DNA from: Sporolactobacillus sp. Y61
GTDB taxonomy: Bacteria; Bacillota; Bacilli; Bacillales; Sporolactobacillaceae
DNA length: 64,000 nucleotides
NCBI RefSeq assembly: GCF_040529185.1
Contig: NZ_CP159510.1
Coordinates: 2,046,001-2,110,000, forward strand
Reading direction: 5' to 3'
Position numbers and translations under genes: made by a program. Shown piece by piece: positions 1 to 8,014 of the stretch; within the stretch, counting starts at the first letter, position 1; each line of letters starts with the position of its first letter. The notes beneath the pieces are model-generated. The model was not told the DNA's origin, ran no database searches, and saw only the letters and a program-made list of their open reading frames with translations.

Positions 1-1
1 C

Positions 2-951
2 ATTTCTGCTGCTCAGGTTATGTCCATTCCACCTGAAAGAGAAATTATTGATGTCATCCCGGAACAGTTCATTGTTGACGGGGTAGATGAGATTAATGAT
101 CCGCGAGGAATGATCGGTGTCAGGCTGGAGATGGAAGGGACATTGATCACTTGCTCGAAGACCGTGCTTCATAACCTCCTCAGATGTGTGGAGAGATCCG
201 GTCTTCAGGTCGCCGATATCTGTCTGCAGCCGATGGCTCTTGGATCTGTAGCTTTGTCTGCAGATGAGAAGAACCTTGGTGTGGCTCTGATTGATATGGG
301 CGGAGGCGCGACAAGCGTCAGTGTGTTTGATCAGGGTATGATGCTCTCAACATTTGAGCTGCCGGTAGGAGGCAATCATATCACAAAGGATATCTCGATT
401 ATTCAGCGTATTCCACTGGCAGAAGCAGAACAGCTGAAAATCGATCACGGGACAGCCACAGTTCATACAGCTTCTGAAGAGGACACATTTACAGCGTCAC
501 AGATCGGCAGTGCAAATAAACAGACATTGAACCAGCGGGATCTGGCAGCAATCATAGAAGCCAGAATGGGTGAAATGTTTGATATAATCAAGGAAGAGCT
601 TCAGAGAATCGGAATTAACCGGCTCCCCGGGGCTTTGTACTGACCGGAGGAGTTGCAGCAATGCCGGGTGTTCTGGATCTGGCGGTACATAGACTGAGTT
701 CAAGTGTCCGCATAGCGGCTCCGGATTACATAGGGGTACGTGAGCCAAAATATACCGGATGCATTGGTCTGATTCAGTTTGCCTGCCACAATGTGAAGAT
801 TCAGGGTAAAGAAGTGGCAGTTGCTGTAGAATCAGGAGACTTCGAAGCCGTTCCTCAGCCGGAAGGACAGAAACAGACCAGGCACAGTCGTAAATCGGGC
901 GAAGGTATGACTTCAAAAGTCAGAAACTGGTTTAAAGTTTTCTTTGAATAA
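2..951 (+). CDS. ftsA: Cell division protein FtsA, C-terminal part, frameshifted in this sequence
   Basis: Actin-like ATPase that anchors the FtsZ ring to the membrane. The window opens inside the gene, so the N-terminus is missing; about 315 residues are visible. The reading runs in one frame to a stop at 641-643 and resumes in the next frame with the typical LTGGVAAMPG segment. Adding one G to the run at 629-632 restores a continuous protein (R-L-P-G-G-F-V-L-T-G-G). The actin-type phosphate loop IDMGGGATSVSVF is visible around 288-330. The protein ends in an amphipathic helix (KVRNWFKVFFE), the usual FtsA membrane anchor. ftsZ follows after 75 bases, as in Bacillus. The frameshift is best read as a sequencing error because division needs this partner of FtsZ. 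Confidence 0.95.
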
Positions 952-1026
952 AAAAATGAAACGATTGAAGAGAGTAAAAAGGTTGGAACGGAGTGGATTC
1001 AACCTCTGAATGGGAGGAAATGAACG

Positions 1027-2204
1027 ATGTATGAGAACGATACGGAGACGGAACACCTCGCAAAAATCAAAGTAATCGGAGTAGGCGGAGGCGGTAGTAA
1101 CGCCGTCAACAGAATGATCGACAGCGGCATTCAGGGTGTTGAATTCGTCTGTGCGAATACAGATGCGCAGGCGCTGAAGTTGTCTAAGGCGGGAACGAAG
1201 CTTCAACTGGGTGAAAAACTGACAAAAGGACTGGGCGCAGGGGCGAATCCCGATGTCGGGAAAAAAGCTGCAGAAGAAAGCAGAGACCAGGTTGAAGAAG
1301 TTTTGAAGGGCTCGGATATGGTTTTTGTCACGGCCGGTATGGGTGGCGGAACCGGTACTGGAGCCGCACCTACCATTGCAGAGATTGCACGGGATGCAGG
1401 GGCACTGACGGTCGGCGTTGTCACCCGTCCGTTTACATTTGAAGGACGAAAGAGGGCCAAGCAGGCACAGTTAGGCATTGGTACACTGAAAGAAAAGGTT
1501 GATACACTGATTGTTATCCCTAATGATCGACTTCTCGAAATCGTGGATAAGAATACTCCGATGCTTGATGCGTTCAGAGAAGCGGACAATGTACTCAGGC
1601 AAGGTGTTCAGGGCATCTCTGATCTGATTGCTGTCCCGGGCTGATCAATCTTGACTTCGCTGATGTGAAAACGATTATGACGGAGGGCGGATCTGCCTTA
1701 ATGGCGATCGGTATCGCTTCCGGTGAGAACAGAGCAGCAGATGCTGCGAAAAAAGCGATCTCAAGTCCCCTGCTTGAGAAATCGATTGACGGTGCGAAGG
1801 GCGTTCTAATGAACATCACAGGCGGAAGCAATCTGAGCCTGTATGAGGTAAATGAAGCTGCTGATATTGTTGCTACAGCTGCAGATGAAGAGGTTAACAT
1901 GATTTTCGGTTCAGTCATCAGTGAGGAGCTGGACGATGAAATCGTCGTGACTGTCATTGCCACAGGATTCGTTGATGATGAGAAAGATCATCCGCAGATG
2001 AATCATACGGCATCCGGGGCTGTCAACTCGCGCAGACAGGCTGCTGATGAGGAACATCCCGCGGGAAATGCTCCAGTGAAATCGAGACATGATGATGAAG
2101 TGATTCGGAAGCAACCGTCACGCAGATCCCATAGTCTCGTTGACGATGAAGATACCCTTGATATTCCGACATTTCTGAGAAACAGACGGCACAGAAATCA
2201 ATAA
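1027..2204 (+). CDS. ftsZ: Cell division GTPase FtsZ, frameshifted in this sequence
   Basis: Tubulin-like GTPase that forms the division ring. The start ATG follows a GGGAGG Shine-Dalgarno sequence at 1012-1017. The N-terminal [17 protein letters not shown] loop, the tubulin signature GGGTGTGA (around residues 107-114) and the NTDAQAL and NDRLLEIVD segments are all present. The first frame stops at 1642-1644; restoring one C near 1640-1641 ([14 protein letters not shown]) joins it to the second half. The repaired protein is about 392 residues, close to the 382 of B. subtilis. It ends in the conserved tail [12 protein letters not shown], which binds FtsA and SepF, after a variable linker. An interrupted ftsZ is not viable in a dividing cell, so a base-calling error is far more likely than a pseudogene. 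Confidence 0.97.
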
Positions 2205-2273
2205 AAGATTCTGTAAACGACATCGTTCTCTAAAAAGCGAATGGGTTGTTCCTCCCCGCCCACAAACAAGAAG

Positions 2274-2317
2274 GCATGCCGGTTAAACAATCATCTGTTT
2301 AACCAGCATGCTTTTTC
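2274..2317 (+). terminator. Intrinsic terminator after ftsZ
   Basis: A long stem (GCATGC then GGTTAAAC pairing with GTTTAACC then GCATGC, loop of about 8) is followed by TTTTT. It ends the ftsA-ftsZ transcript. Confidence 0.85.
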
Positions 2318-2383
2318 AGTAATGATAAAAAGTAGAAGAAAATTCTGAGAATATTGGCCAACTCATATCTGCCGCGCCTGCCA

Positions 2384-2410
2384 GCCTGCCAGCTGGCAGG
2401 CTTTTCTTTT
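2384..2410 (+). terminator. Second terminator-like palindrome between ftsZ and spoIIGA
   Basis: An 18-base perfect palindrome (GCCTGCCAGCTGGCAGGC) is followed by TTTTCTTTT. The left arm is partly duplicated just upstream (CCTGCCAG twice). It insulates the developmental spoIIGA promoter from division-gene read-through. Confidence 0.7.
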
Positions 2411-2412
2411 AC

Positions 2413-2489
2413 TACGACAAAAAAAGTCAAAATAAGCAATTAAACCCTTACACAGATTGACAGACATCCACGGATGAGCCTATTATACT
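2413..2489 (+). promoter_or_regulatory. Spo0A-type sporulation promoter of spoIIGA-sigE (predicted)
   Basis: A consensus -35 TTGACA (2457-2462) and a -10 TATACT (2484-2489) are separated by 21 bases. The spoIIG promoter of B. subtilis is known for an over-long spacer of 22 bases between near-consensus boxes, which makes this sigma-A promoter depend on Spo0A. Upstream, 2413-2433 holds two weak matches to the 0A box TGTCGAA: CGACAAA in reverse and AGTCAAA in forward orientation. The spacing is directly visible; Spo0A control is inferred by analogy. Confidence 0.65.
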
Positions 2490-2519
2490 GATTTTATAAA
2501 ATTTAAGAAGGTGGGAGCC

Positions 2520-3441
2520 ATGGTTCTCTATCTTGATGCTGTGTGGTTCCTGAATCTGCTGATCGACGCCTGTCTGCTCAAACTGACAGCGATTATGCTC
2601 AGAAGGCGAACGAAGCGGATCCGGATGTGGATGGGAGCATTTGTTGCATCTGCCATCGTTCTGCTTCTGTTCTCGCCGCTTGCCCCGATGATTGGCCATC
2701 CGCTGGGTAAATTACTATTTTCCGTTCTGATTATCCTGATCACGTTTGGATTTTGCAGCTTTTCGGTGTTTTTTCAGAATCTGGCGGCGTTTTATTTCTC
2801 TGCGTTTGCATTAGGCGGTGGCCTGTTTGCCTTACACTATATTTTTCAGTTCCGTTCATTTTATGCAGAGAACAGTATGCTTACAACGCTGAGTTTCGGT
2901 GACCCGGTCAGCTGGATTGTTGTTGCAGCAGGTTTTCCACTTTTATGGTATTTTTCGAAAAAAAGGCTGGAACAGACAGCGTATCGTAAATGGCAGGCTA
3001 CAACCGGTGCGGAACTGACCATAAGCCTGTCGGGACAGACGATCCGTGCAAGAGGACTTGTTGACAGTGGCAATCAGCTGCGTGATCCGTTAACCCGATT
3101 CCCTGTCATGTTCTTACAGCTGGATGCCTGCCGGGGCCTCTTCCCCGCTGTTATCGAGAGGGCCTTTATCGAAAACCACCCTTTGAGCTGCCCCGGAGAC
3201 AGGCGATGAGTGGAAAAGTCGGATGACATGGGTTCCTTACCGCACAGTCGACGGGGTAACCAACTATCAGACAACTGTACGTCCGGATGCTGTCCTGATT
3301 CAGCATGAAGGAAAACTTATCGAATGCCGGAAGGTACTGATCGCTGTCAAAAATCAGAAACTGAGCTCTGCCGGGGACTTCAACTGTATTCTCCATCCGG
3401 ACATGCTGCTTAACGGAAGAACCATTGTATCAGCTTCATAA
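2520..3441 (+). CDS. spoIIGA: Sporulation sigma-E processing protease SpoIIGA, frameshifted in this sequence
   Basis: Membrane aspartic protease that cuts the pro-sequence from pro-sigma-E during sporulation. I chose ATG 2520 over the upstream GTG 2511 because AAGGTGG sits six bases before it and the protein then begins MVLYLDAVWFLNLLIDA, as in the family. Residues 1 to about 150 form hydrophobic helices. The soluble C-terminal domain carries the protease motif as RGLVDSGNQLRDP, with D-S-G as the catalytic triad. The first frame stops at 3207-3209; removing one base from CCCCGG at 3191-3196 gives ETGDEWKSRMTWVPYRTVDG and a protein of about 306 residues (309 in B. subtilis). It sits directly upstream of its substrate sigE. 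Confidence 0.9.
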
Positions 3442-3465
3442 ACAGGCAAGAGGAGGACTCAGCAA

Positions 3466-4176
3466 ATGAAAGCATTTTTTCTGAAAATATGGAATAAATT
3501 ACTGGTTAAATTACACCTTCGGCCTGAAGAAATATATTATATTGGGGGAAATGACGGACTACCCTCGCCTCTTACCAAAGAGGAAGAAGCTGAACTGATG
3601 AAAAAACTGCCGTCAGGTGATCCAAAGGTCAGGTCGACACTGATTGAACGTAATCTGAGACTTGTTGTTTATATCGCAAGGAAGTTTGACAATACACGAA
3701 TTAATATTGAAGATCTGATCAGTATTGGCACGATCGGTCTGATCAAGGCTGTCAATACATTTAATCCGGAAAAGAAAATTAAACTGGCGACGTATGCGTC
3801 CCGGTGCATAGAAAATGAGATTCTGATGTATTTACGTCGTAACAACCGTAGACGTTCGGAAGTGTCCCTGGATGAACCGCTTAATGTGGACTGGGACGGG
3901 AATGAATTGTTGCTTTCTGATATCCTCGGAACAGACAACGATGTCACAACCAGAGGAATGGAGAAAAAAGTTGACCGGACATTACTGAAGAAAGCGATGC
4001 TGATGCTCAGCGACAGGGAGAAGGAAATTATGAAGCTCAGATTCGGACTTTCAGGAGGCAGAGAAAAAACGCAGAAAGATGTTGCCGATCAGCTGGGCAT
4101 TTCTCAGTCCTATATCTCCCGTCTGGAAAAAAGAATTATCAAACGCTTAAAAAAGGAATTCAGTAAAATGGCCTGA
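3466..4176 (+). CDS. sigE: RNA polymerase sporulation sigma-E factor (pro-form)
   Basis: Early mother-cell sigma factor, 236 residues. The start ATG follows AGAGGAGGA. The N-terminal 25-30 residues form a hydrophobic, basic pro-sequence ending near EEIYYIGG, the region cut by SpoIIGA. Region 2 ([45 protein letters not shown]) and region 4 (EREIM-type helix, [21 protein letters not shown]) are complete. It lies 24 bases after spoIIGA, so substrate and protease share the sporulation promoter. The stop codon lies in the left arm of a hairpin that separates it from sigG. Confidence 0.97.
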   Translation: MKAFFLKIWNKLLVKLHLRPEEIYYIGGNDGLPSPLTKEEEAELMKKLPSGDPKVRSTLIERNLRLVVYIARKFDNTRINIEDLISIGTIGLIKAVNTFNPEKKIKLATYASRCIENEILMYLRRNNRRRSEVSLDEPLNVDWDGNELLLSDILGTDNDVTTRGMEKKVDRTLLKKAMLMLSDREKEIMKLRFGLSGGREKTQKDVADQLGISQSYISRLEKRIIKRLKKEFSKMA

Positions 4177-4202
4177 TCCGGCCGCCTTGCCAAAAGGATC
4201 AG
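4173..4202 (+). promoter_or_regulatory. Hairpin over the sigE stop codon, between sigE and sigG
   Basis: CTGATCC (4173-4179, containing the sigE TGA) pairs perfectly with GGATCAG (4196-4202) around a 16-base loop. No T-run follows, so it is not a classical terminator. It sits just before the predicted sigG promoter and could limit read-through into sigG. Confidence 0.5.
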
Positions 4203-4213
4203 TCTGTTGCTGT

Positions 4214-4242
4214 GCATAAAAAGGTCCCCCCGGGAAATACTT
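4214..4242 (+). promoter_or_regulatory. Predicted forespore (sigma-F/sigma-G) promoter of sigG
   Basis: GCATA (4214-4218) matches the sigma-F/G -35 element. GGAAATACTT (4233-4242) matches nine of ten positions of the -10 consensus GGNNANAHTR. The spacer is 14 bases, one or two shorter than usual. In B. subtilis sigG is transcribed by sigma-F and then by sigma-G. A leader of about 95 bases would precede the sigG start. Confidence 0.5.
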
Positions 4243-4344
4243 GACGATATAGCGGAAAACAGGTGTAAAAAGCTTTCAGAAAAATGGGCATTTCCTGGTT
4301 CCGCCACAGTTTCAAGTCAGTTCGGACGTGGGAGGTTATCCTTT

Positions 4345-5124
4345 ATGGCACGGCACAAAGTTGAAATCTGCGGTGTTGATACATCAAAGCTGCCTGTCTT
4401 GAAAAATACGGAAATGCGCCGGTTGTTTGCCGAGATGCACTCGGGGAAAAATGAAGCCAGAGAAACGCTCGTCAACGGCAATCTTCGTCTCGTTCTCAGT
4501 GTCATTCAGCGTTTTAATCATCGTGGTGAGTCGGCAGATGATTTGTTCCAGGTCGGCTGTATTGGATTAATGAAATCCATCGATAATTTCGACTTAAGTC
4601 AGAATGTACGTTTTTCAACTTACGCGGTGCCCATGATCATTGGGGAAATACGTCGTTATCTTCGGGATAATAACCCAATCCGCGTGTCACGCTCACTCAG
4701 AGATATGGCGTATAAGGCACTTCAGGCAAGAGAAAAGTATATTACCAAACATTCTAAAGAACCAACAACCGCTGAACTTGCCAGAATTCTTGATCTTCCG
4801 GTTGAGGAAATTGTTTTTGCGATGGATGCGATTCAGGATCCTGTGTCGCTGTTTGAACCCATATACAGCGATGGAGGAGATCCGATCTTTATCATGGATC
4901 AGATCAGTGATGAAAAACATAAAGATCGTGACTGGGTGGACAAGATTGCACTCGGTGAGGCGATGAAGAAGTTACATGAACGTGAAAAGAGAATTGTGGC
5001 TATGCGCTTTTTTTACGGCAAGACGCAGATGGAAGTTGCCCGTGAAATCGGTATCTCGCAGGCACAGGTCTCAAGGCTTGAAAAAATGGCGATTAAAGAA
5101 ATGAATCAGGACATCGGCCCCTGA
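4345..5124 (+). CDS. sigG: RNA polymerase sporulation sigma-G factor
   Basis: Late forespore sigma factor, 259 residues (260 in B. subtilis). The open frame extends upstream, but ATG 4345 is chosen because GGAGG (4331-4335) precedes it and the protein then begins MARHKVEICGVDTSKLPVL, as in the family. Region 2 (LVNGNLRLVLSVIQRF, DDLFQVGCIGLMKSIDNFD, STYAVPMIIGEIRRYLRDN), region 3 (RVSRSLRDMAYKAL) and region 4 (KTQMEVAREIGISQAQVSRLEK) are intact. It follows sigE by 168 bases, with its own predicted promoter in between. A structured repeat on the minus strand follows it. Confidence 0.97.
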   Translation: MARHKVEICGVDTSKLPVLKNTEMRRLFAEMHSGKNEARETLVNGNLRLVLSVIQRFNHRGESADDLFQVGCIGLMKSIDNFDLSQNVRFSTYAVPMIIGEIRRYLRDNNPIRVSRSLRDMAYKALQAREKYITKHSKEPTTAELARILDLPVEEIVFAMDAIQDPVSLFEPIYSDGGDPIFIMDQISDEKHKDRDWVDKIALGEAMKKLHEREKRIVAMRFFYGKTQMEVAREIGISQAQVSRLEKMAIKEMNQDIGP

Positions 5125-5138
5125 ATACGGGGTCAGTA

Positions 5139-5350
5139 TTTATCCCGTATGAACAGGCAGGTTCCCCTCAGGGTCATGAGGATAAACGAACAGGCCCGGG
5201 TGCGGGATCGTTGCCCGCAGCAGTTCGATGGGTTCAACTGACAATCCGCGGGGGAACGCGCAGGCTAAAAACGCGGGCATCCTATCGTAACGCCTGCACT
5301 GGCACATCCTGTGCGCCCGAAAAACCCCATGGATTGAAGTTTCACTTTAT
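5139..5350 (-). repeat. Structured dispersed repeat, copy C (long form with extra hairpin)
   Basis: Read on the minus strand, this begins ATAAAGTGAAACTTCAATC and ends near TTCATACGGGATAAATA, as in two other copies at 24212-24370 and 36449-36605. It carries an insertion of roughly 60-65 bases in the loop of the first stem, and this insertion has its own GCAGGC/GCCTGC stem. The first stem is preserved with changed bases on both sides (AATCC/GGATT here, AATCA/TGATT elsewhere). The element fills the sigG-ylmC gap; the upstream flank also shows ATACGGG (5125-5131) pairing with CCCGTAT (5144-5150). Function unknown. Confidence 0.8.
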
Positions 5351-5360
5351 CCGGTCTCAA

Positions 5361-5407
5361 TCCCTCTCCTGTCCCATATATTTATATAAATGGGAGGGGG
5401 ATTTTTT
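5361..5407 (+). terminator. Terminator whose 3' arm is the ylmC ribosome-binding site
   Basis: TCCCTCT (5361-5367) pairs with AGGGGGA (5395-5401), and CCCAT (5373-5377) with ATGGG (5390-5394), with a five-base bulge and an A/T-rich loop. Six Ts follow (5402-5407), so the shape is that of an intrinsic terminator. The same 3' arm contains GGGAGGGGG, the only Shine-Dalgarno sequence for ylmC, whose ATG is at 5409. Confidence 0.65.
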
Positions 5408-5408
5408 C

Positions 5409-5675
5409 ATGCCAAGAATTTCAGATTTTCAGACAAAGGAAATTGTTAATGTGGAAAACGGAAAGCGTTTGGGACACATCGGCGATCTCGATGTCAATCT
5501 TGCATCGGGAAAAATCGAAAACCTGATTATTCCCGGCGCAGGAAAGATTATGGGGCTGTTTGGACGGGATAATGATGTCGTTGTCCCATGGAGTAATATT
5601 GTCAGAATTGGTAAAGATGTGATTCTTGTGCGATTCTATAGTGATTCTGATGTGCCGGGACGTGAGAATGAGTGA
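5409..5675 (+). CDS. ylmC: YlmC/YmxH family PRC-barrel protein
   Basis: Small protein of 88 residues with a PRC-barrel-like fold (KRLGHIGDLDVNLASGKIENLIIPG, then DVVVPWSNIVRIGKDVILV). The longer open frame upstream runs through a non-coding repeat, so ATG 5409 is used; it follows GGGAGGGGG by eight bases. Members of this family lie beside sigG and the ylm division cluster in Bacillales and are linked to sporulation by position, but their biochemical role is unclear to me. The ribosome-binding site is buried in a terminator-like hairpin, so expression may depend on how that structure folds or is read through. Confidence 0.85.
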   Translation: MPRISDFQTKEIVNVENGKRLGHIGDLDVNLASGKIENLIIPGAGKIMGLFGRDNDVVVPWSNIVRIGKDVILVRFYSDSDVPGRENE

Positions 5676-5760
5676 AAAAATAAAGCGTTTCGCCAAAGGA
5701 TATGTTATCATATATGATGAAAAACTTTTCCTGTAAATCATAAGAAAAGGTGGACACCCT

Positions 5761-6582
5761 ATGGAGCCATTTTCCCTGAAAGAGCGTACGGCTCTTTATT
5801 TTGAACCTGCTGGTGCACAGAACCGGGTTATTGCAGGATTTTCTCTGCGCAGCGGCGGAATGAGCTGGGGGAACTTTTCCTCGCTGAACCTCGGTCTGCA
5901 TGTGGGTGATCGTCCGGAAAATGTGGTCATGAACCGGCGACTTCTCGGAGAAGAAGCGGGCTTTCCGCCTGAAAGGTGGGTGTGCGCGCAGCAGGTCCAC
6001 GGCACGCGGATTGCCCGTGTCAATGAGAGCCATGCAGGTTCAGGTGCGCTGGAACTGCAATCGGCGATCAGCGAGACGGACGGACTGTTTACGACTGAGG
6101 AAAACCTTCTTCTGGCACTCTGTTTCGCGGATTGTGTTCCCGTTTATTTCTATGTAAACGAACCGGCTGCGGTCGGAATTGCCCACGCAGGCTGGCGCGG
6201 AACCGCGGGTGGTATCGTTTCAAAAATGGTTCGGGTTCTGACGGATGAACTGAACGTCAGACCAGATGCCATTTACGCGGTCATCGGACCGTCTATTGGG
6301 CAAAACGATTATGAAGTCGATCAGACCGTGATGGATGAAATGATGAAACTGCCCTGCCTTTCGAAGGGAGCGGCAAAAGAGCATGGAAAGGGGCATTTCC
6401 TGCTTGATTTAAAGGCAATCAACCTGTCTTTACTCCTTGATGCCGGCCTGCCTGAAGCGCATATACAGGTTTCCTCTTTCAATACCTGCTCTGAACCGGA
6501 TTTGTTTTATTCTTTTCGCAGAGATAAAGGAAAGACAGGGCGAATGATGGGATTTACTGGTTTAAAGAAAAAAGGGGTATGA
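5761..6582 (+). CDS. pgeF: Peptidoglycan editing factor / purine nucleoside phosphorylase YlmD
   Basis: Cytoplasmic zinc enzyme of the PgeF/YfiH (DUF152, laccase-domain) family, 273 residues. Members act on purine nucleosides and affect peptidoglycan composition. The metal ligands fall in their usual places: His80 in QQVHGTRIARV, Cys125 in CFADCVPVYF and His142 in GIAHAGWRGTAGG. ATG 5761 follows AAAGGTGG. The stop overlaps the spacer to ylmE, suggesting co-translation with the rest of the ylm-sepF operon. A 12-base palindrome (ATCATATATGAT, 5707-5718) lies in the short upstream gap and may overlap a promoter. Confidence 0.93.
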   Translation: MEPFSLKERTALYFEPAGAQNRVIAGFSLRSGGMSWGNFSSLNLGLHVGDRPENVVMNRRLLGEEAGFPPERWVCAQQVHGTRIARVNESHAGSGALELQSAISETDGLFTTEENLLLALCFADCVPVYFYVNEPAAVGIAHAGWRGTAGGIVSKMVRVLTDELNVRPDAIYAVIGPSIGQNDYEVDQTVMDEMMKLPCLSKGAAKEHGKGHFLLDLKAINLSLLLDAGLPEAHIQVSSFNTCSEPDLFYSFRRDKGKTGRMMGFTGLKKKGV

Positions 6583-6589
6583 AAGAAAA

Positions 6590-7282
6590 TTGACAGTTGC
6601 GGAAAATCTTCGGACCATTAATGAAAAAATCAGCAGAGCCTGTGAAAAATCGGGACGAAATCGTGATGAAGTGACGATTGTTGCTGTAACCAAATACGTC
6701 AGTGCGAAACGTGCTCTGGAAGCCAGGGATGCAGGACTGTTTCATATTGCTGAAAATAGAAAAGAAGGCCTGCTGGCAAAACAGGACGCGATGAAAGATC
6801 CCCGTCTGATCTGGCATCTGATCGGGACGCTTCAGACGCGTAAAGTTAAAGATGTGATCAACAGAGTAGACTATTTTCATGCGCTGGACCGGCTGAAACT
6901 TGCCCGGGAAATTAATAAGAGAATGACTTCCGGAAAGCTGAAATGCTTTATTGAAATGAACATTTCCGGTGAAAAGACAAAACACGGGATCCCTGTCGAA
7001 GAACTGAACGGATTTATTGACGCTTTAAAGGCATACGAGCATATACAGGTTATTGGACTGATGACGATGGCTCCGAATACGGAAGACACCGGGTTAATCA
7101 GAAATGTGTTCCGAAAGCTCAGAGTATGTCGGGATCAGATCAGAGATAAGCACCTGGATTATGCACCCTGTACAGAACTGTCGATGGGGATGTCACACGA
7201 TTATCCCATTGCTGTTGAAGAAGGAGCAACTTTCGTCAGGATAGGCACTTCGCTCGTTGGAAATGAATTGAAGGGAAGTTAG
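6590..7282 (+). CDS. ylmE: PLP homeostasis protein YlmE (YggS family)
   Basis: Pyridoxal-phosphate-binding protein with an alanine-racemase-like N-terminal fold, 230 residues (230 in B. subtilis). The PLP lysine is K35 in VAVTKYVS; HLIGTLQTRKVK and the C-terminal ELSMGMSHDYPIAV-EEGATFVRIGT phosphate site are typical of the family. No in-frame ATG exists; TTG 6590 after AAAGGGG gives MTVAENLRTINEKI, matching relatives. An ATG at 6579 opens a four-codon dead end. It sits between pgeF and sepF. The family maintains vitamin B6 and amino-acid balance. Confidence 0.92.
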   Translation: MTVAENLRTINEKISRACEKSGRNRDEVTIVAVTKYVSAKRALEARDAGLFHIAENRKEGLLAKQDAMKDPRLIWHLIGTLQTRKVKDVINRVDYFHALDRLKLAREINKRMTSGKLKCFIEMNISGEKTKHGIPVEELNGFIDALKAYEHIQVIGLMTMAPNTEDTGLIRNVFRKLRVCRDQIRDKHLDYAPCTELSMGMSHDYPIAVEEGATFVRIGTSLVGNELKGS

Positions 7283-7287
7283 TCAAT

Positions 7288-7731
7288 ATGGGACTGAAAA
7301 CGACACTGCGGCGTTTTTTTGATCTTGAGGATGTAGAAGATCCTTCAGGTGAAGAACTTCATGACAAAGAAGCGGAATGGCCTGTCCGTGATGAGCGCAG
7401 ATCATTTGAGAAGGGTGGTCGCCTGATCACCCTTCAGAATGTGCATCGTCAGGAGAAAGTTGTCCTCGTTGAGCCCAAAAGTTTTGATGAGGTTCAGGAT
7501 ATCGTGGCGCATCTCAAGAACAGACGAACTGTTATCTGCAGCCTTCAGACGGTCAATAAAAGCGAAGGACAGAGAATCCTTGATTTTATGAGCGGAACCT
7601 GCTATGCCCTTAACGGACAAATTAGAAAAATTGGAAAAGATACTTTTCTGTTTGCTCCCGAATATATTGATATCTCCGGTTTTATCAGTAGCCGGAGTGA
7701 AAGTAATAACCACTCAGAAGTAAAGAGGTGA
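7288..7731 (+). CDS. sepF: Cell division protein SepF
   Basis: FtsZ-interacting protein that bends and anchors the division ring, 147 residues. The first residues [11 protein letters not shown] form an amphipathic membrane helix. A linker leads to the conserved C-terminal domain ([57 protein letters not shown]). The ATG follows AAGGGAAG by a short spacer, five bases after ylmE. Its partner FtsZ is encoded at 1027-2204. Its stop overlaps the upstream region of ylmG. Confidence 0.95.
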   Translation: MGLKTTLRRFFDLEDVEDPSGEELHDKEAEWPVRDERRSFEKGGRLITLQNVHRQEKVVLVEPKSFDEVQDIVAHLKNRRTVICSLQTVNKSEGQRILDFMSGTCYALNGQIRKIGKDTFLFAPEYIDISGFISSRSESNNHSEVKR

Positions 7732-7739
7732 CCGGTTTG

Positions 7740-8006
7740 GTGCTATTCGCGGAAATTCTGACAAAATTAATCAATATCTACTCATGGCTGTTGATCATTT
7801 ATATTTTTATGTCATGGGTTCCGAGTGTTCAAAATTCATCAATCGGTCAGATTCTGGCCAGGATTTGTGAACCCTTCCTGGCACCCTTCAGAAAGATTAT
7901 TCCCCCGATTGGCGGCATGATTGATATTTCTCCGATCATTGCCTTTTTTGTTCTTCAGATGGCTACACGAGGGATCTGGAGTCTGGCCCTTATGATATCC
8001 GGGTGA
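7740..8006 (+). CDS. ylmG: YggT family membrane protein YlmG
   Basis: Small membrane protein of 88 residues with two hydrophobic helices ([16 protein letters not shown] and [22 protein letters not shown]) around the conserved [16 protein letters not shown] segment. The first in-frame start, GTG 7728, lies inside the Shine-Dalgarno sequence AAAGAGGTGA (7722-7731); GTG 7740 (or TTG 7737) has proper spacing and gives the usual N-terminal length. It overlaps neither neighbour, but ylmH follows immediately. The exact function is unknown; relatives are linked to division and membrane organisation. Confidence 0.88.
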   Translation: MLFAEILTKLINIYSWLLIIYIFMSWVPSVQNSSIGQILARICEPFLAPFRKIIPPIGGMIDISPIIAFFVLQMATRGIWSLALMISG

Positions 8007-8014
8007 TGCATCAA

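Noticed and set aside
1-2204. ftsA and ftsZ as true pseudogenes or programmed frameshift genes
   Set aside because: No slippery heptamer or stimulatory structure is evident. The breaks need one base each in G/C runs, like seven others in the window; FtsZ is essential for division.
2384-2401. CRISPR-like or tandem repeat at CCTGCCAG
   Set aside because: Only two and a half units; better explained as a terminator palindrome. No CRISPR array was seen anywhere.
5211-5408. N-terminal extension of ylmC (a 154-residue open frame)
   Set aside because: The extra 66 residues run through repeat copy C and have no family counterpart; the ATG at 5409 has the ribosome-binding site.
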